A DNA stretch of 46,550 nt from Opitutaceae bacterium UBA2377. GTDB taxonomy: Bacteria > Verrucomicrobiota > Verrucomicrobiia > Opitutales > Opitutaceae. The position numbers and the translations under genes are program-made. The stretch covers positions 86,767 through 133,316 of the forward strand of contig DDSZ01000002.1 in assembly GCA_002344205.1 (NCBI GenBank), in the 5' to 3' direction. Positions 32,707-40,528 of the stretch are shown one piece after another. The notes under the pieces were generated by a model. That model was given only the letters and a program-made list of their open reading frames with translations, was not told the DNA's origin and did no database searches. Positions within the stretch are counted from its first letter, which is position 1; each line of letters opens with the position of its first letter.

Positions 32707-34551
32707 TCAGTTTTTTAGCAGTTCGTTTTGGAAGTCGGTCTCGACGCTGGTTTGGATCTGCCAGAGACGGCGGTAGAGTCCGTCTTGGGCGGCGAGCTCG
32801 GCGTGGGTGCCGCTCTGGATGATGCGGCCGTGCTCGAGGACGAGGATGCGGTCGGCGTGCGCGAGCGTCGCGAGCCGGTGGGCGATGACGAGGGTCGTGG
32901 ACTTGCCGCGGCGGCTGCGGAGTGCGTCGAGGATTACGGTCTCGGTCTCCGCATCCACCGCGCTGAGGGCGTCGTCGAGGATGAGGATGGGCGCGGCCTT
33001 GAGGACGGCGCGGGCAATGGCCACGCGCTGGCGCTGCCCGCCGGAGAGGGTGATGCCGCGCTCGCCGATGACGGTTTCGTAGCCGTGCTCGAAGGACAGG
33101 ATGGTGTCGTGGATGCAGGCGGCGCGGGCGGCATGCTCGATCTCCTGATCGGGCGCGCCGCCGCGGCCGAGGCGGAGGTTGTCGCGCAGGCTCTTGGAGA
33201 AAAGGAAGGGCTCCTGCATGACGACACCGATCTGCCGGCGCACCCATTGGCGGGGCAGCGCGGACAGTTCGCGGTCGTCAAGGCGGATGGAGCCGTGGCG
33301 GTAGTCGTAGAGCCGGAGCAGCAGGTGCATCAGCGTGCTCTTGCCCGCGCCGGAGGGACCCAGGATGGCGAGGGTTTCGCCGGGGCGGACGTCGAACGAC
33401 ACACCGTTGAGCGCACCGCGGCCGTCGGCCGGCAGGTCGCTGGCCGCATGGTGGAAGTGCAGGTCTCGCACGGCGATGCGCCCGGTGAGCGGGGCGGCGG
33501 TGAGCGCCGGCGCGGCCACCGGGTCGGGCTCACGCCCGACATGCAGGATTTCGTGGATGCGCGTGAGCGCGACCGTGGCCTTGCCGAGATCTGTGAGGAT
33601 GCGCCCCATCATGCGCACGGGCCACAGCATGATGCCGAGGTAGGCAAGGAAGGCGAAGAGCACGCCGACGGTGATCTCGCCGGTGGCGACCCACCAGGCG
33701 CCGACGAGCAGGGTGAGGCCGAGCTGGCCAAGGGCGACGAAATCGCTGACCGACCAATACCACGACATCAGCCGCAGCATGCGGAGGGCGCGGTCGCGGT
33801 AGAGAGCGTTGGGCACGGCGAACTTCGCGCGCTCATGGTCGTGCCGGGCGAAGGCGCGCACGACGCGGATGCCGGTGAGGTTCTCCTGCACGACGCCGGT
33901 GAGCATGCCCTCGGCCTCGTCCACCTGCTTGAAGACATGGCGCACCTGGCGGAAGTAAACGTAGCCGTAGACGACGAGCGGGCCGAGGAGGGCGAAGGAG
34001 ACGAGCGTCATCGGCACGTGGAGTGCGAGCATCAGGGGCAGGGCGGTGCCGGCGAGGATGACGGCGTTGCCGATGTCCATCACCTGCGAGGCGAGGAAGA
34101 GCCGGGTGGTCTCGACATCGCTGGTGCAGCGTTGCACGAGGTCGCCGGTGTCCGCGCGGTCGTGGTGCCGGGCGGGCAGGTGGTTGAGGTGGTCGTAAAG
34201 TTCCTCCTTGAGGCGGCGGGCGATGCCGTCGCTGGCGAGGGAGGCCTGCCAGCCCTTGAGGTAGCTGAACACGCCGCCGACGGCGCTGAGCAGCACCATC
34301 GCGACGGCCGCGAGCCAGAGGTTGGCCCGCAGGTTTTCGGGGCCGCCGAGCAGGTGCAGCAGCCCGCGCATGGGCGCGGCGGTGTCAGCACCCGGCGTGC
34401 GGTCGCCGACGGCGAAATCGATCGTCACGCTGCCGACCAGCGGCACGCCATAGTTGAGGAGCGTGGCGGCCAGCAGACAGGCCAGGGCGAGCCCGTAGCG
34501 CAGGCGGTGGCCGCGCATGAGGGACCAGATGAGTTGGAAATGGGAAAACAT
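32707..34551 (-). CDS. ABC exporter half-transporter with degenerate Walker B
   Basis: 614 residues: six membrane helices (about 20-310) and an ATPase domain (about 355-600). Walker A is GPSGAGKST (398-406) and the signature LSGGQ (502-506) is canonical. Walker B is ILILDDALSAVD with Asp527 in place of the catalytic Glu. In heterodimeric exporters the degenerate site pairs a Walker B Asp in one subunit with an altered signature in the other, and that is what is seen here (partner LSTGQ). It is the first structural gene after a leader-peptide attenuator; the terminator ends 25 bp before its ATG. No Shine-Dalgarno sequence is visible. Confidence 0.93.
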   Translation of the reverse strand: MFSHFQLIWSLMRGHRLRYGLALACLLAATLLNYGVPLVGSVTIDFAVGDRTPGADTAAPMRGLLHLLGGPENLRANLWLAAVAMVLLSAVGGVFSYLKGWQASLASDGIARRLKEELYDHLNHLPARHHDRADTGDLVQRCTSDVETTRLFLASQVMDIGNAVILAGTALPLMLALHVPMTLVSFALLGPLVVYGYVYFRQVRHVFKQVDEAEGMLTGVVQENLTGIRVVRAFARHDHERAKFAVPNALYRDRALRMLRLMSWYWSVSDFVALGQLGLTLLVGAWWVATGEITVGVLFAFLAYLGIMLWPVRMMGRILTDLGKATVALTRIHEILHVGREPDPVAAPALTAAPLTGRIAVRDLHFHHAASDLPADGRGALNGVSFDVRPGETLAILGPSGAGKSTLMHLLLRLYDYRHGSIRLDDRELSALPRQWVRRQIGVVMQEPFLFSKSLRDNLRLGRGGAPDQEIEHAARAACIHDTILSFEHGYETVIGERGITLSGGQRQRVAIARAVLKAAPILILDDALSAVDAETETVILDALRSRRGKSTTLVIAHRLATLAHADRILVLEHGRIIQSGTHAELAAQDGLYRRLWQIQTSVETDFQNELLKN

Positions 34552-34575
34552 GGAAAGGGAACGGAAATGGACGTG

Positions 34576-34602
34576 AAAAAACCCGCTCGGGTGGAGCGGG
34601 TT
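34576..34602 (-). terminator. Intrinsic terminator (3:4 hairpin) in the ABC exporter leader
   Basis: On the minus strand AACCCGCTC, a 5-nt loop and GAGCGGGTT form a 9-bp perfect stem, followed directly by TTTT. It lies 25 bp upstream of the exporter ATG and downstream of the leader peptide, so it would stop transcription before the structural genes. Its left arm can pair instead with the right arm of the hairpin at 34629-34651. Confidence 0.75.
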
Positions 34603-34628
34603 CGGAGGAGTGCGTTTGATGCTTCCGG

Positions 34629-34651
34629 GGCCCGCTCTGGATTCGCGGGCC
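34629..34651 (-). promoter_or_regulatory. Attenuator 1:2 hairpin with alternative 2:3 pairing
   Basis: On the minus strand GGCCCGC (arm 1) and GCGGGCC (arm 2) form a 7-bp stem with a 9-nt loop, nine bases after the leader peptide stop. Arm 2 with its flank reads GAGCGGG, the same seven bases as arm 4 of the terminator, so it can pair perfectly with CCCGCTC of arm 3. This gives mutually exclusive 1:2 plus 3:4 (off) or 2:3 (on) structures. Confidence 0.6.
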
Positions 34652-34660
34652 GTGACCGGC

Positions 34661-34723
34661 TCAGGTGGCCGGGATGCCCGCGTGCGCGACGAGGTCGATG
34701 GGGAGATAGGCGCGGGTCATCAT
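34661..34723 (-). CDS. Putative 20-residue regulatory leader peptide
   Basis: A 20-codon frame, MMTRAYLPIDLVAHAGIPAT, starts at ATG 34723 with a second ATG next to it and ends in TGA nine bases before a hairpin. It has no run of one amino acid, so amino-acid sensing as in trp or his leaders is unlikely. Stalling by an antibiotic or by the peptide itself, as for BmrB upstream of BmrCD, fits better. No Shine-Dalgarno sequence precedes it; the upstream stretch is pyrimidine-rich (CCCCTTTCTTTC). A frame this short can arise by chance. The support is its placement before a competing hairpin set and the exporter genes. Confidence 0.45.
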   Translation of the reverse strand: MMTRAYLPIDLVAHAGIPAT

Positions 34724-34746
34724 GAAAGAAAGGGGTTGAAACGAAG

Positions 34747-34770
34747 CGGGCGGAGCGAACGCTCCGCCCG
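34747..34770 (-). terminator. GC-rich hairpin after the PEP-CTERM gene
   Basis: CGGGCGGAGC and GCTCCGCCCG pair perfectly (10 bp) around a 4-nt loop, 21 bp after the PEP-CTERM stop codon on the minus strand. The T tract is weak (GCTTCGTTTC), so it may be an imperfect terminator. It ends 23 bp before the leader peptide ATG, so a promoter for the leader would have to lie within or above it. Confidence 0.55.
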
Positions 34771-34791
34771 TTGCCGAGGCAAGCCGGAATT

Positions 34792-37700
34792 TCAGGCACG
34801 GCGCCGGCGCCACACCGTCCAGCCGATGAAGGCCAGCCCAAGCCCCATCAGGGCGTAGGTGGAAGGCTCAGGCACGGCGGTGAAGTTGAGGTGAATGTGA
34901 TCGCCGGAGAGGCTCAGGCTGAAGAAACCATCATCCACGCCGTTGAAAGAAAGGCTGTTGGCGAAGCCGGAGGTATCGATGGCGAATTTGGCGGGGTCGA
35001 ATCCACCCGACAGAGCATCGAATTTGAAGAGCGACCAAGCATAGGACTGGCTGGGATCAAAACCACTGACCAGCCCGGCGCTGCCGCCGGTGTTCAGGGA
35101 AATGATCTTGAGGGAGAAGGGGGCCTCGCTGGTCGCGTTGATCACGAGGGTCTGGGCCATGCCATAAATCTCAATGTGATCGTAGCCCACGCCCCGATCG
35201 GCATTAGGATTCTGGATATGCCACTCCAGAATGCCGCCGGGATCGAGTTCCAGATGACTGAAGTTCAGGGTGCCGATTTCATCCAGCCCGGCGAGTCCCG
35301 GGGAAAGGATGGCGCCGCTGCCAACGGAGGCATTTTCGAAAAAACCGCTGCCGGCCAATCGCGCGCCGGGCTCGAGGACAATGGGGTTGTAGAGCCAACT
35401 ATTATCCAGTGCCAGCGTGCCCCCGGTGCGCACCCAGAAGGTGCTTTCACTTTCGTAGCTGTAAAAACCACCGCCGAGGATCAGGCGGCCGCCCTGCACC
35501 TCCAAGCTTACCGAAGGGCTGCCCGGCAATCCGGGCTCCGACACCCCGATCCAAGGATCAAAGTAACCCGACTGCCAGTGCAGGGTGCCGGAGCCGGCCT
35601 TGACGAGACGCAGGCCGGGTTCATCGGCATTAATCGCACCCTTGAAAATACTGTCGAAGGACTGGTTGACGGTCAGCCGCGTGTTTTCCTGGTTGGTGTA
35701 GAGGTAGCTGTAATCGTCGGGCCCGCTGACGAGGCCGCCGATCACGGGGTTGGCGGTTTCAAAGTAAACGTAACTGCCGCTGCCATAGCCGAAGGACAGC
35801 GGGCCGGTGCCGGTGGCAAGGTCGTGTCCAACCCATAACGCGCTGCTGCTGCCGATGTAGATGCCCCCGGCAAACCCCGTATTGCCGGCGGTGAGAGTGA
35901 CAGTGGCGCCGTTGCGCAGATAGAGTTGTCCGGGCCCGCTTATCAGGCCGTTGAGATCAAGGTTGCTGCTGCCCGCGACATCCAGCCGGGTGTTGAGAAC
36001 AATGTTGTTGTTGATGGTCAGTCCGCCATGAGCGGACAGCGTCGGGGCGGGGGATAGACCATCGTTAAATTGCCACTCGGTCGGCAGCGTCATGCCGTTG
36101 ACGATCAGGCTGCCTGTGCCGAGGGCGTTGGCGTTGCCGAGAAAAAGTTCGCCGCCAAAGAGGGTGACGTTGCCGGTGAGGCTGCTGTTGTTGCCCATCA
36201 GCGCGACGATGGACATCCGCTCGTTCAAGTAATCTCCGAAGGTGGCAGGGGAGTTGGGATCGCCAATGAGCACCCCGGCGCTGCCGGAAAGGAGGCTTTC
36301 CACCCGCAGCATGCCGCCCTTGTAGGCGCCGAAGCGGTAGGGATCGGTGCCGTCGTTGCCGGTGGTGATGCTACCGGTGAGGCGCAGACCGCCGTAAGGC
36401 GGGCCGTCGAAGCCGCCTTGCTCAGTCGTGCCCAAATAGACGGGGCCCGTAAAATTGCTCAGATCCAAATTGGCCGATACGGTGCCGCCGTTGAAGCCGA
36501 TCATACCGTGGGCTGTGCCGGCGGCGAAACGGTTGATGAAGGCCTGTGGGTCGGCGGCGTCTTCAAGCCCAATATAGCCGCCTTGCTGCAATTGCAGGGT
36601 GGCGGCGGCCGGGAGGCTGGAGGAGCCGAAGATGAAGGCGGTGTGCGAGGCTGAGACGGTGCCGGAGAAATCATTGCCGCCGTGGCCTAGGTAAACCGTC
36701 AACGGCAGGGCGGAGGGGGAGGCGCCGATTAGGTTACGCGGGGATTCATCCGGGGCGTTGCCGAGGTGCGCGCCCACGCTCAGGTAGCCGCCGCCGCCGC
36801 CGAAACGATAGTCGGTGCCTTGCGGCGTGATGGAACTGTCGGAGCCAAGGGTGGCGTAGGTGGCCGAACCCAACCTGGCGGTGGCGGAAAAGCCGGTCAG
36901 GTTGATCGGACCCTCGAAAACACTGGAGCCTTCGTTCGCCGGATCGGAATCGAAACCGATCGTGCCGTGGGTGGCGGCGGGATCGAACTTGGCGATGAAA
37001 TTGGCAGCGCCATAGCCCGGAGCGGCGAGGCCGGCATAGCCGGTGCTGGCGACGGTGATGGCGCCGGTGGCCGGGATGGCATATTCGCTGCCGAAGATCA
37101 GGAGGCCGTTCTCCACATGGGTGCCGCCGTCGTAGGTGTTGATGCTCTCGGTTTCACCCGGATCCAGCACGACCAAGCCGGCTGCATTGATGGTGAGGGA
37201 TTTCCCGCTGCCGGAGATGCCGCCTTCGATGAACAGGGGCCGGCCGGCGGTGGAGATGACGGCGTTGGACTGGAGGGTGATCGGGCCGGTGAGGAACAGC
37301 TCCGTGTGGTTTTCCGTCCGCATCACGCCATTGATGGCGATGGGGTTTTCGATGATCGCCGGGTAACCGTAATCGCCGTAGTAGTCGAACCGGCGGGCAA
37401 CCAAGGTGGGGGTGCCCCCGCCGGAGGCGTCGAACGTCAGCGTGCCGGTGCCGAGCGAGGTAACAGGAATGACCGTGTAGTAATAAAGGTCCACTTTGGA
37501 ATGCACCACCACCCGGCCATCTTTGATGACAAGGCCACCGGAAAAATCGCTGTCCTCATAATAACCCGGCTCCAAGACGAGCGTGCCGGCACCGGTCTTG
37601 GTCAGGGTCCGCGGGGTTTCGTCTTCGTAGATGGCGCCTTGCACAACGAGTCCGCCGCCCGTGATGTTCCAGGTCTGGTTGGCGGTGAGGATGATGGAAT

Positions 37701-38067
37701 CGTCGATCTTCGAGCGGACGTCGCCGTTGGGCGAATACACGATGCCGCCGGCGCCGAGGTAGATGGTGGCGCCGCCGAACGCTTCCAGTTTGTAGGGGCG
37801 CGTGTGGCCGGTGAACTGCAACTGGTTCGCTTTGAGCTCAACATAGCGGACGCGGGTATTGCGCACGTTGCCAAATACCACGGTATCGCTACCGGTATTA
37901 TCATCGTAGGCGGTTGGGGCCACGCCGCCCTGCCAGTTGGCCCCATCGTAGTATCCGTCGTAATAATCTGAGCTGCCCAAGCCCGTCCAGATGTAGGTTT
38001 GGGCCTGCAACCCGACACCGCAGCCGATCAAGAAGGCGAACACCGTGGTCAGGAGGCGCAGTTTCAT
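34792..38067 (-). CDS. Autotransporter-type beta-strand-repeat protein with PEP-CTERM anchor
   Basis: 1091 residues from the ATG at 38067. A signal peptide (LLTTVFAFLIGCGVGLQA) is followed by about 1000 residues of Gly/Asn/Thr-rich repeats with the autotransporter-associated beta-strand pattern, for example LTKTGAGTLVLEPGYY near 160 and LVKAGSGTLHWQSGYF near 820. The C-terminus is a PEP-CTERM signal: VPEPST, a hydrophobic helix (ALMGLGLAFIGW), then RRRR. Such proteins are exported and sorted by an exosortase/EpsH system, which is not in the window. The repeats are expected to form a long surface beta-helix. There is a hairpin downstream. Confidence 0.9.
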   Translation of the reverse strand: MKLRLLTTVFAFLIGCGVGLQAQTYIWTGLGSSDYYDGYYDGANWQGGVAPTAYDDNTGSDTVVFGNVRNTRVRYVELKANQLQFTGHTRPYKLEAFGGATIYLGAGGIVYSPNGDVRSKIDDSIILTANQTWNITGGGLVVQGAIYEDETPRTLTKTGAGTLVLEPGYYEDSDFSGGLVIKDGRVVVHSKVDLYYYTVIPVTSLGTGTLTFDASGGGTPTLVARRFDYYGDYGYPAIIENPIAINGVMRTENHTELFLTGPITLQSNAVISTAGRPLFIEGGISGSGKSLTINAAGLVVLDPGETESINTYDGGTHVENGLLIFGSEYAIPATGAITVASTGYAGLAAPGYGAANFIAKFDPAATHGTIGFDSDPANEGSSVFEGPINLTGFSATARLGSATYATLGSDSSITPQGTDYRFGGGGGYLSVGAHLGNAPDESPRNLIGASPSALPLTVYLGHGGNDFSGTVSASHTAFIFGSSSLPAAATLQLQQGGYIGLEDAADPQAFINRFAAGTAHGMIGFNGGTVSANLDLSNFTGPVYLGTTEQGGFDGPPYGGLRLTGSITTGNDGTDPYRFGAYKGGMLRVESLLSGSAGVLIGDPNSPATFGDYLNERMSIVALMGNNSSLTGNVTLFGGELFLGNANALGTGSLIVNGMTLPTEWQFNDGLSPAPTLSAHGGLTINNNIVLNTRLDVAGSSNLDLNGLISGPGQLYLRNGATVTLTAGNTGFAGGIYIGSSSALWVGHDLATGTGPLSFGYGSGSYVYFETANPVIGGLVSGPDDYSYLYTNQENTRLTVNQSFDSIFKGAINADEPGLRLVKAGSGTLHWQSGYFDPWIGVSEPGLPGSPSVSLEVQGGRLILGGGFYSYESESTFWVRTGGTLALDNSWLYNPIVLEPGARLAGSGFFENASVGSGAILSPGLAGLDEIGTLNFSHLELDPGGILEWHIQNPNADRGVGYDHIEIYGMAQTLVINATSEAPFSLKIISLNTGGSAGLVSGFDPSQSYAWSLFKFDALSGGFDPAKFAIDTSGFANSLSFNGVDDGFFSLSLSGDHIHLNFTAVPEPSTYALMGLGLAFIGWTVWRRRRA

Positions 38068-38125
38068 GCGCCTAGGCATGGCAGGCGGTAGGCCGGGCTA
38101 CAAGACCAGATATGCAAACAAATGG

Positions 38126-39868
38126 CTAGTTTCCTGCGCGAGGTGGGGCCCCATCCAAGGCGTGGATAGCGAGCGTGCCGGTGCGGCCTTTGACCACAAC
38201 CGTGCCCAAGGGCCGGGTGGACCAGATCTGCCCGGCGGCCTGCAAGGTGGCGGTGCTGAGGATGATGTCGGCGCCGTGGGTGGGATCGCGGGTGAGGGCT
38301 TGCAGGCGGGCGGCGATGTTCACCCCGTCGCCGATGACGGAGTAGTTGAGCCGGCGGTGGGAGCCGATGTTGCCGGCGATGACGCGGGCGGTGTTAAGGC
38401 CGATGCCGAAAGCAAGGGGCGGCCGGCCCTCCGCGGCGAACTCGGCGTTGAGTGCGGCCAGGGCGGTCCGCATACCCAGCGCGGCGGCCAGGGCGCGGTC
38501 GGCGGAGTCGGACTGGGCGACCGGGGCGCCGAAGAGGGCCATGATTTCGTCGCCGATGAATTTGTCGATGACGCCGCCCTGCGCCTCGATGGCGGCGCTC
38601 ATCCGGTCGAGGTAGCGGTTGAGGAGGGTGACGACCTCGCGCGGCGGCAGGGTTTCGCTGAGGGTGGTGAAGCCGCGCAGGTCGGCGAAGAGGATGGTGA
38701 CCTCGCGCTCCTCGCCGCCGAGGGCGGAGCCGTCGCGCAGGAGCCGGGCGGCGACGGCGGGCGAGACATTCTTGTCGAGCAGGTCGCGCACGCGGTCGCG
38801 TTCGGCCAAACCTTCGCTCATGCGGTTGAACCCCTCGGCGAGCTGGCCGAACTCGTCGGTGCGGTCGAGCGGCAGGCGGGTGGCGTAATCGCCCCGGGCG
38901 ATGACGGCCGTGTGGGCGGCGAGCCGTTGCACGGGCCGGCTGACATTGCGCGCGATCGACAGGGCGGCGCCGGCGGCGAGCGCGAGGCCCGCGAGAGTGA
39001 CGAAGAGGATGATGCGCTCCAGGGCCCGCGCCGGCTCCAGTTCATCTTGCAGTGAGCGCTGGAGCACAATCCAGACCGGATCGTCGCTGTTCGTCGGCAG
39101 ACGCCTGAAAGTTGAAATGTAAGGCTCGCCACCGAGATTGAGTGCCGCGCCGGCTGCTTCTTCGGCGACATTTTGGCGAATGAGCTCGTCGGCCAGCGCG
39201 GCCGGCAGCGTCGAGGCCAACAGGCGCGGGGAGGCACCGCCGGTCAGGAAGGATACTTCCAAGGCGGAGTCTTGTTTCAGCTCCCGGGCGGTTTCCTCGT
39301 CGATTGAGAAAGCGATGCCGACCCAGGCCGCCACTTCCGGTGGCGGGGCGAGCAGGGGCACCATGACGAGTTGGCTGAAGCTGCCGTTGAGGAAACCGTA
39401 GCCGGTGGCCTCCTGCAGGTCGCTTTCATCGGCTCGCTCGCGGAGCACCTCGAAGGCGGCGCGCTGTTCCGCGGTGGTGCGGCCGCGGGTGTCCGCGAGC
39501 AGCGCGCCCTCGGGGGAGAGCAACACGATCACCGGCATCTGCAGGCGCTGGATGCGGTCCTGATAAGATTCGAGGGCGGAACGGGCGGTGGCGGGGCTGA
39601 ATTCCTCGATGAGGAATAGCTGTCGCATCGCGTAGTCGGCGGCCATGAGGCGGGCGGCCAGCAGCAGGTCGGCCTCGCGTCGGGCGGAGATGGCCTCGAA
39701 CTGCTGCACGCCGCGGGCGAGAGCGGCGTTGATCGCGGTGACGGCCGTGGTCCGGTTGGCCTGGGTGACGATGAGATAGGTGGCGGCTTGAGTGAGCCCG
39801 AGCAGCCCGAGCATCAGGACCAGCAGCCGGGTGCGGAAGCGCTGGAAACGAAAAATCCCGGCGGCCAT
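38126..39868 (-). CDS. Membrane adenylate cyclase with extracellular sensor and HAMP domain
   Basis: 580 residues. A membrane helix (about 13-34), a periplasmic sensor region (about 35-280, probably CACHE-like), a second helix (about 285-305), a HAMP segment (RNVSRPVQRLAAHTAVIARGDYATRL) and a class III nucleotide cyclase domain (about 385-565). The cyclase core has FADLRGFTTLSE with a metal-binding Asp, DKFIGDEIMALFGAP with the adenine-selecting Lys and second metal Asp, and NYSVIGDGVNIAARLQ. It should make cAMP in response to a periplasmic signal. It follows the cupredoxin gene by 12 bp and is last in the esterase-barrel-cupredoxin unit. Confidence 0.92.
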   Translation of the reverse strand: MAAGIFRFQRFRTRLLVLMLGLLGLTQAATYLIVTQANRTTAVTAINAALARGVQQFEAISARREADLLLAARLMAADYAMRQLFLIEEFSPATARSALESYQDRIQRLQMPVIVLLSPEGALLADTRGRTTAEQRAAFEVLRERADESDLQEATGYGFLNGSFSQLVMVPLLAPPPEVAAWVGIAFSIDEETARELKQDSALEVSFLTGGASPRLLASTLPAALADELIRQNVAEEAAGAALNLGGEPYISTFRRLPTNSDDPVWIVLQRSLQDELEPARALERIILFVTLAGLALAAGAALSIARNVSRPVQRLAAHTAVIARGDYATRLPLDRTDEFGQLAEGFNRMSEGLAERDRVRDLLDKNVSPAVAARLLRDGSALGGEEREVTILFADLRGFTTLSETLPPREVVTLLNRYLDRMSAAIEAQGGVIDKFIGDEIMALFGAPVAQSDSADRALAAALGMRTALAALNAEFAAEGRPPLAFGIGLNTARVIAGNIGSHRRLNYSVIGDGVNIAARLQALTRDPTHGADIILSTATLQAAGQIWSTRPLGTVVVKGRTGTLAIHALDGAPPRAGN

Positions 39869-39880
39869 GGCTTGCGCGGC

Positions 39881-40528
39881 TTAATAACCGCCCGTTCTGG
39901 GTTCGGGCGCGCGCCGGATGCGCCGATCCGGCCGGAGGGTGAGATCGACGGCGAGGGAGGGGTTGGCCACCGCGGTGAGTTCGAGTTCGCGGACCTCGGT
40001 TTTCGCGAGGCGCGGATGCCAGATCTCGACCCGGTAGCGGCCGGGGGCAAAGCCGGTCAGTTGGGCGCGGCCGGCGGAGTCGGTCTTGGCAAAGTGCGGC
40101 GTGGGCAGCACCACGACGTAGGCGATCATCCAATCGTGGATATTGCAGCCGAGGACGACGACGCCGGGCTGGTCGAAGACGACGGACTCCTCGGCGCCGC
40201 TGGCATAGAGCGGTTTCTCGAAACGCTTGGGCCGGGAGAGCGAATAGATGTGGTGCTGAATGGTGTCGCGGTTGGGAAAGCGCACCTTGGTGCCGACGAG
40301 GACCGGGGTGATATAGGGATCGTATTCCTTGTCTTCCTGCGCGATGACGGCTTCCCCCGGCACCGCCGGAGCAGGCGTGGGGCCGAGCGGGTGCAAGGAG
40401 ACGACGGCATCGGCGATCGGACCGCCGCGGGTATCGCGCACCGTGAAGGTTACCTCGGCCGCGGGCAGCGCGCCGGTGATGACGAACAATAGGAGGCAGG
40501 AAAAGCCGGCAGGCACGGGCAGTTTCAT
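39881..40528 (-). CDS. Secreted cupredoxin-like protein (methylamine utilisation type)
   Basis: 215 residues with a signal peptide (GFSCLLLFVITGALPA-AE). A Greek-key domain carries VRFPNRDTIQHHIYS and LGCNIHDWM. His92/93, Cys128, His131 and Met134 are in the order and spacing of a type I copper site. A C-terminal carboxypeptidase-regulatory-like beta-domain (FAPGRYRVEIWHP) follows. The family is often labelled methylamine utilisation protein although its role is unproven. Its ATG overlaps the stop of the barrel gene upstream (ATGA). The adjoining cyclase may sense the state of this protein; that is inference. Confidence 0.85.
   Translation of the reverse strand: MKLPVPAGFSCLLLFVITGALPAAEVTFTVRDTRGGPIADAVVSLHPLGPTPAPAVPGEAVIAQEDKEYDPYITPVLVGTKVRFPNRDTIQHHIYSLSRPKRFEKPLYASGAEESVVFDQPGVVVLGCNIHDWMIAYVVVLPTPHFAKTDSAGRAQLTGFAPGRYRVEIWHPRLAKTEVRELELTAVANPSLAVDLTLRPDRRIRRAPEPRTGGY

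Noticed and set aside
30550..32718. Plus-strand open frame of about 720 codons
   Set aside because: Antisense to the ABC exporter and the OppA-like gene, with no domain features.
32728..34725. Plus-strand open frame of about 665 codons over the ABC exporter gene
   Set aside because: Antisense shadow of a clear ABC exporter, with biased Gly/Val/Glu composition and no motif.
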